DNA from: Tetradesmus obliquus
Taxonomy: Eukaryota; Chlorophyta; Chlorophyceae; Sphaeropleales; Scenedesmaceae
Reading direction: 5' to 3'
Assembly (NCBI GenBank): GCA_030272155.1
Contig: CP126194.1
Location: 7,175,001 to 7,239,000 of the forward strand
DNA: 64,000 nucleotides
In this document: positions 57,548 through 64,000 of the stretch, one piece after another
Layout of the letters: each line of letters begins with the position of its first letter
Position numbering within the stretch: the stretch's first letter is position 1
Position numbers and translations under genes: made by a program
The notes under the pieces: model-generated
Seen by the model: only the letters and a program-made list of their open reading frames with translations
Databases searched by the model: none
What the model was told of the DNA's origin: nothing

Positions 57548-57898
57548 TGTAAGAGCAGAAAGGCAGTAGCGGTCAACACAGACGGTGTGGATACGTTGCG
57601 AAAGTTGTAAACGTTGCGATGAAATGTAGAGTTGAGTAATTGAATATTCTGCGAAACATGCAAGCCTTGAAGAGAAAGAGCGCGGACACCACTCAAATGC
57701 GCACACCCTGTTACTTCTTGTTCCGCTACTCCTTCTCGGATCAGATACTCACATTACGTCAAACACAGTTATCTTCACTTGTATTGTCTTACGTCAGAAC
57801 CGCTGATGACCACGTGTCGGAGCATGCTCAACAGGGTAGCCTACACCAGCGGTTCGCTGTCTCGCGTTGTTTCTGTGAGGCATAAAGGTCTCGCTGCA
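57548..57898. promoter_or_regulatory. Divergent intergenic region, likely shared promoter
   Basis: Only 351 bp separate the start codons of the PIP-box gene (minus) and the LanC-like gene (plus), so both promoters and leaders must lie here or overlap the genes. No clear TATA box was found. The longer plus-strand open reading upstream of ATG 57,899 is treated as leader. Confidence 0.45.
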
Positions 57899-61649
<3,751 letters not shown>

Positions 61650-61897
61650 AGCTTTTGGGGATGTGATGGGCGTTATGTGGGGTTGTAGGGTGACGTGACA
61701 GCAGGGTTGTCACCACCCTGAACCGCTGCTGTCGCCTCGCTGATGTCACCTTTAGTCAGCTGTGCCTGTCTACATAAGGAGCCGCTATGCCGCACATGCG
61801 AGGCCAAATTTGTAATACTTGGTTCAAACGCATCAGTCGACCGCTTTACCCGTGTGCTCTCCTATCGATACCATCGTTGTACACAGGTTTGGGCGCC

Positions 61898-63975
61898 ATG
61901 GTTGCACACGATCTCAGCGCACATCTGGCTGTCGTCGACTGGAAGCAGCTGGTAAGCAACAAACTGATATCACGCCATGTTTCATGGCAACTCAAGTCCG
62001 CACGTAAGCTGACTAGCGCACTGTGTGCACAGGCAGTAGCCGTTGCAATTCCGCTTGCTGGAGGCATTGGGGGAAGCCTAGCAACTGCCAACGAAATCAA
62101 AACATGGTGAGTGATTTTTTAGAAGTATTGTGAGCCTGATGAGAGAACTTATGGCTGCCCGCTCACTTGCATGCATATGTGACATTGTCAGCTTGTGCTG
62201 CTGGTGGCATGCAGTGGCACATTGCTAGCCAGCATGCATGAGCAGCGGGATAGAAACGGGATGGAAACACGCAATCACCTGGTTCAGGCAGCATGCAATG
62301 AGTTGAATAACGGCAGAAGATCAGGAGCCGAGTTTGCAGCTAGATTCAGCAACACAGCCGGCACTTTGCCTTCCATGCTGCTCTTCAATACCATGGCTAC
62401 TGCTGCTGGGCAGCTTTACATATTCTCTTTCAACTTGGTAGCAGAAACACAGCAGGTTTGATGCTGAACGGGCAATTCCAGGTAGGTATGCATGCACCTG
62501 CGCACTGCGGCATGGCGCTGCTGATCATACTGCACATATGCATGCGCAGGTACCGCGGCATCAACAAGCCATCATGGACACCGCCCGTGAGTAGCACCAC
62601 CAGCAGCACTTTCAAGGAGACAGGCCATCTGTGTTGCTGACCACTCTACCTGTGATGCCAGTCACTCACTCATTACCTGCGCGCACGACCGTTGGCGATT
62701 CCTGTTGATCTGCATGCACTGTGCCAGATTGGGGTACGGCTGTGATATATGCCAGCCAGCAGGCAGTACGTACAGTGGCTAGTTGCACACAAGCAAGCAG
62801 CATGTGCTTAAACCTGCCTGCTTCAAAGGCTGCAACGTGTTTAATCCAGCACACATCATCGCCTTCTTTGCTGCTGTTAACCGGCAATCCTGCTTCTGTG
62901 TACTGCCAATCGCCTGGTGCGCCACGTAGAACTGGCTGTTTGGCCCTGTGTGGACTGCACTGTACGCCATGATGGGTCTGGCCTCATACCTGGTCTGGCG
63001 CCAGGGAGGTGAGCAGGCAGCAGCAGCAGCAGCAGCAGCAGCACACGGCTTGCGGTGAAGTAGGCGCCGGCGCAGTGCGCTATGGTGTGCTTGTGGATAC
63101 TTGTGCTGGGACACTAGCAGCAGCAGCGACCGCAACAAACTGCTTGCATACAGCACACTCTGCAGTGCTGTGGTTGTGGATGGCGTGCAGAACGACACAG
63201 GCAGCCCCAGGCAGGTTTTTGTTCATGCATCATGTGTTGCACTGAAGCATTTGAATCGAGCATGCATGCATTCAACACGGGTGTTATGCTTGGTTGCCAC
63301 TGCACGCTTGTGTTGCACTGAACTTGCTGCTTCTGCGCGGCTGCCCTGTGCTGCAGGGTTTGAGCGGCAGGCGTTGCCGCTGGCTGTGTATGGGCTGCAG
63401 CTGGCTCTCAACTTCCTGTGGACGCCGCTGTTCTTCAAGGTGCACCGCCTGGACCTGGCCTCAGCAGACATCGCAGGTGAGCCAGCACAGGACAAACTGC
63501 GGCTATGCTGAGCTGTACACAAACATGATGCTGCAAAGCTGGCATTACAAAGCGCTGTCCATGCAGCTTTGCATCCCCCGTCGCGCACTACCCGGTGCAG
63601 ATGGGAATGCAGTGCACTGTGCACTCTGTGCTTGGAGCGCGTGGAGCAGCCTGAATGATCAGTCTGCTATGTTCACAGCCATCACCTGCCAACCCCGTCA
63701 TATGCTAGTGACCGGCCATCGCTGTCTCAATGCTGCTCACATGCCTGGCGTATCAGAACGTCTGCAACAATGTGGCACAATCGTGTGTGGGTTTGCTCGC
63801 AGGCATGTGGCTGGCCATAGTGGCCACCATCCGTCAGTTCAGGCCTGTCATTGGTGACCTGGCGCTGCTGCTGCTGCTGCCCTACCTGGCTTGGGTGAGC
63901 TACGCCAGCGCACTCACTTTCTGGATCTGGCGCCACAACCCCACACGCACAGGCAGGGTGAGTAGATTCACATAG
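61898..63975 (+). CDS. TspO/MBR translocator protein (TSPO)
   Basis: Six exons close in phase: 61,898-61,951; 62,033-62,106; 62,550-62,586; 62,930-63,008; 63,357-63,476; 63,803-63,975, 178 residues, matching the usual five-helix TSPO length of 155-200. Signatures: [19 protein letters not shown], then [20 protein letters not shown] (the family hallmark P-x-W-x-P-P), [34 protein letters not shown] and [17 protein letters not shown]. It is a membrane protein of mitochondria, plastid or ER that binds porphyrins and related ligands; in algae and plants it is linked to tetrapyrrole and stress responses. The last exon could end at TAG 63,973-63,975 or be spliced at gtgagt 63,958, so the final six residues are uncertain. 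Confidence 0.9.
63010..63800 (+). other. Large introns of the TSPO gene
   Basis: The introns at 63,009-63,356 and 63,477-63,802 contain a (CAG)n tract (63,018-63,041) and short frames only. No nested gene is visible. Confidence 0.5.
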
Positions 63976-64000
63976 TGTCCTCATAGTGCGTAGTCTTTGT

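Overview
This is nuclear DNA of a eukaryote, most likely a chlorophyte green alga of the Chlorophyceae. The class is inferred from gene content, and the species cannot be told from sequence. Genes are split by many short introns with clean GT-AG borders, CAG/CTG triplets are everywhere, and one gene encodes a Ser-Pro-repeat wall glycoprotein of the volvocine/chlorophycean type. I saw no tRNA, rRNA or CRISPR array, and no bacterial operon layout.

Left part (1-22.8 kb): the C-terminal exon of an unidentified gene (1.6-2.0 kb); a minus-strand Golgi-type GT71-like mannosyltransferase gene (5.4-10.75 kb); a plus-strand secretory GT-A-like glycosyltransferase candidate (13.1-17.2 kb); and a non-autonomous CACTA DNA transposon (19,193-21,928) with perfect 47-bp ends, a TTG target duplication and a related unoccupied site at 12.8 kb.

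Centre (22.85-30.54 kb): a 15-exon gene for a secreted hydroxyproline-rich glycoprotein of about 877 residues. Its codon phases close exactly. One exon is 507 codons of almost pure Ser-Pro. With the two glycosyltransferase candidates it suggests a cell-wall/secretory theme, though simple adjacency may be chance.

Transposon block (30.7-54.8 kb): fragments of a LINE-like family carrying a PHD finger, a PCIF1-like N6-adenine methyltransferase domain, RNase H and a nuclease-like tail, on both strands. One fragment is split by a 1,435-bp terminal-inverted-repeat transposon. Next to it lies a Ty3/gypsy element with long intact frames: gag; RT-RNase H fused to a C5-cytosine DNA methyltransferase; and, on the opposite strand, integrase-PHD. 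Its two identical 605-bp terminal repeats are inverted. Re-inverting 51,042 to about 54,793 on paper gives a canonical order LTR-gag-RT-RNaseH-DNMT-integrase-PHD-LTR, so the simplest reading is an in-place inversion of the 3' half. Two unrelated retroelement families carrying methyltransferases side by side is the standout feature of the window.

Right part (56.4-64 kb): three compact host genes. A minus-strand 196-residue protein ends in a textbook PCNA-interacting (PIP) box. Divergent from it is a LanC-like (LANCL/GCR2) gene of 8 exons. A TspO/MBR (translocator protein) gene of 6 exons runs to the window edge.
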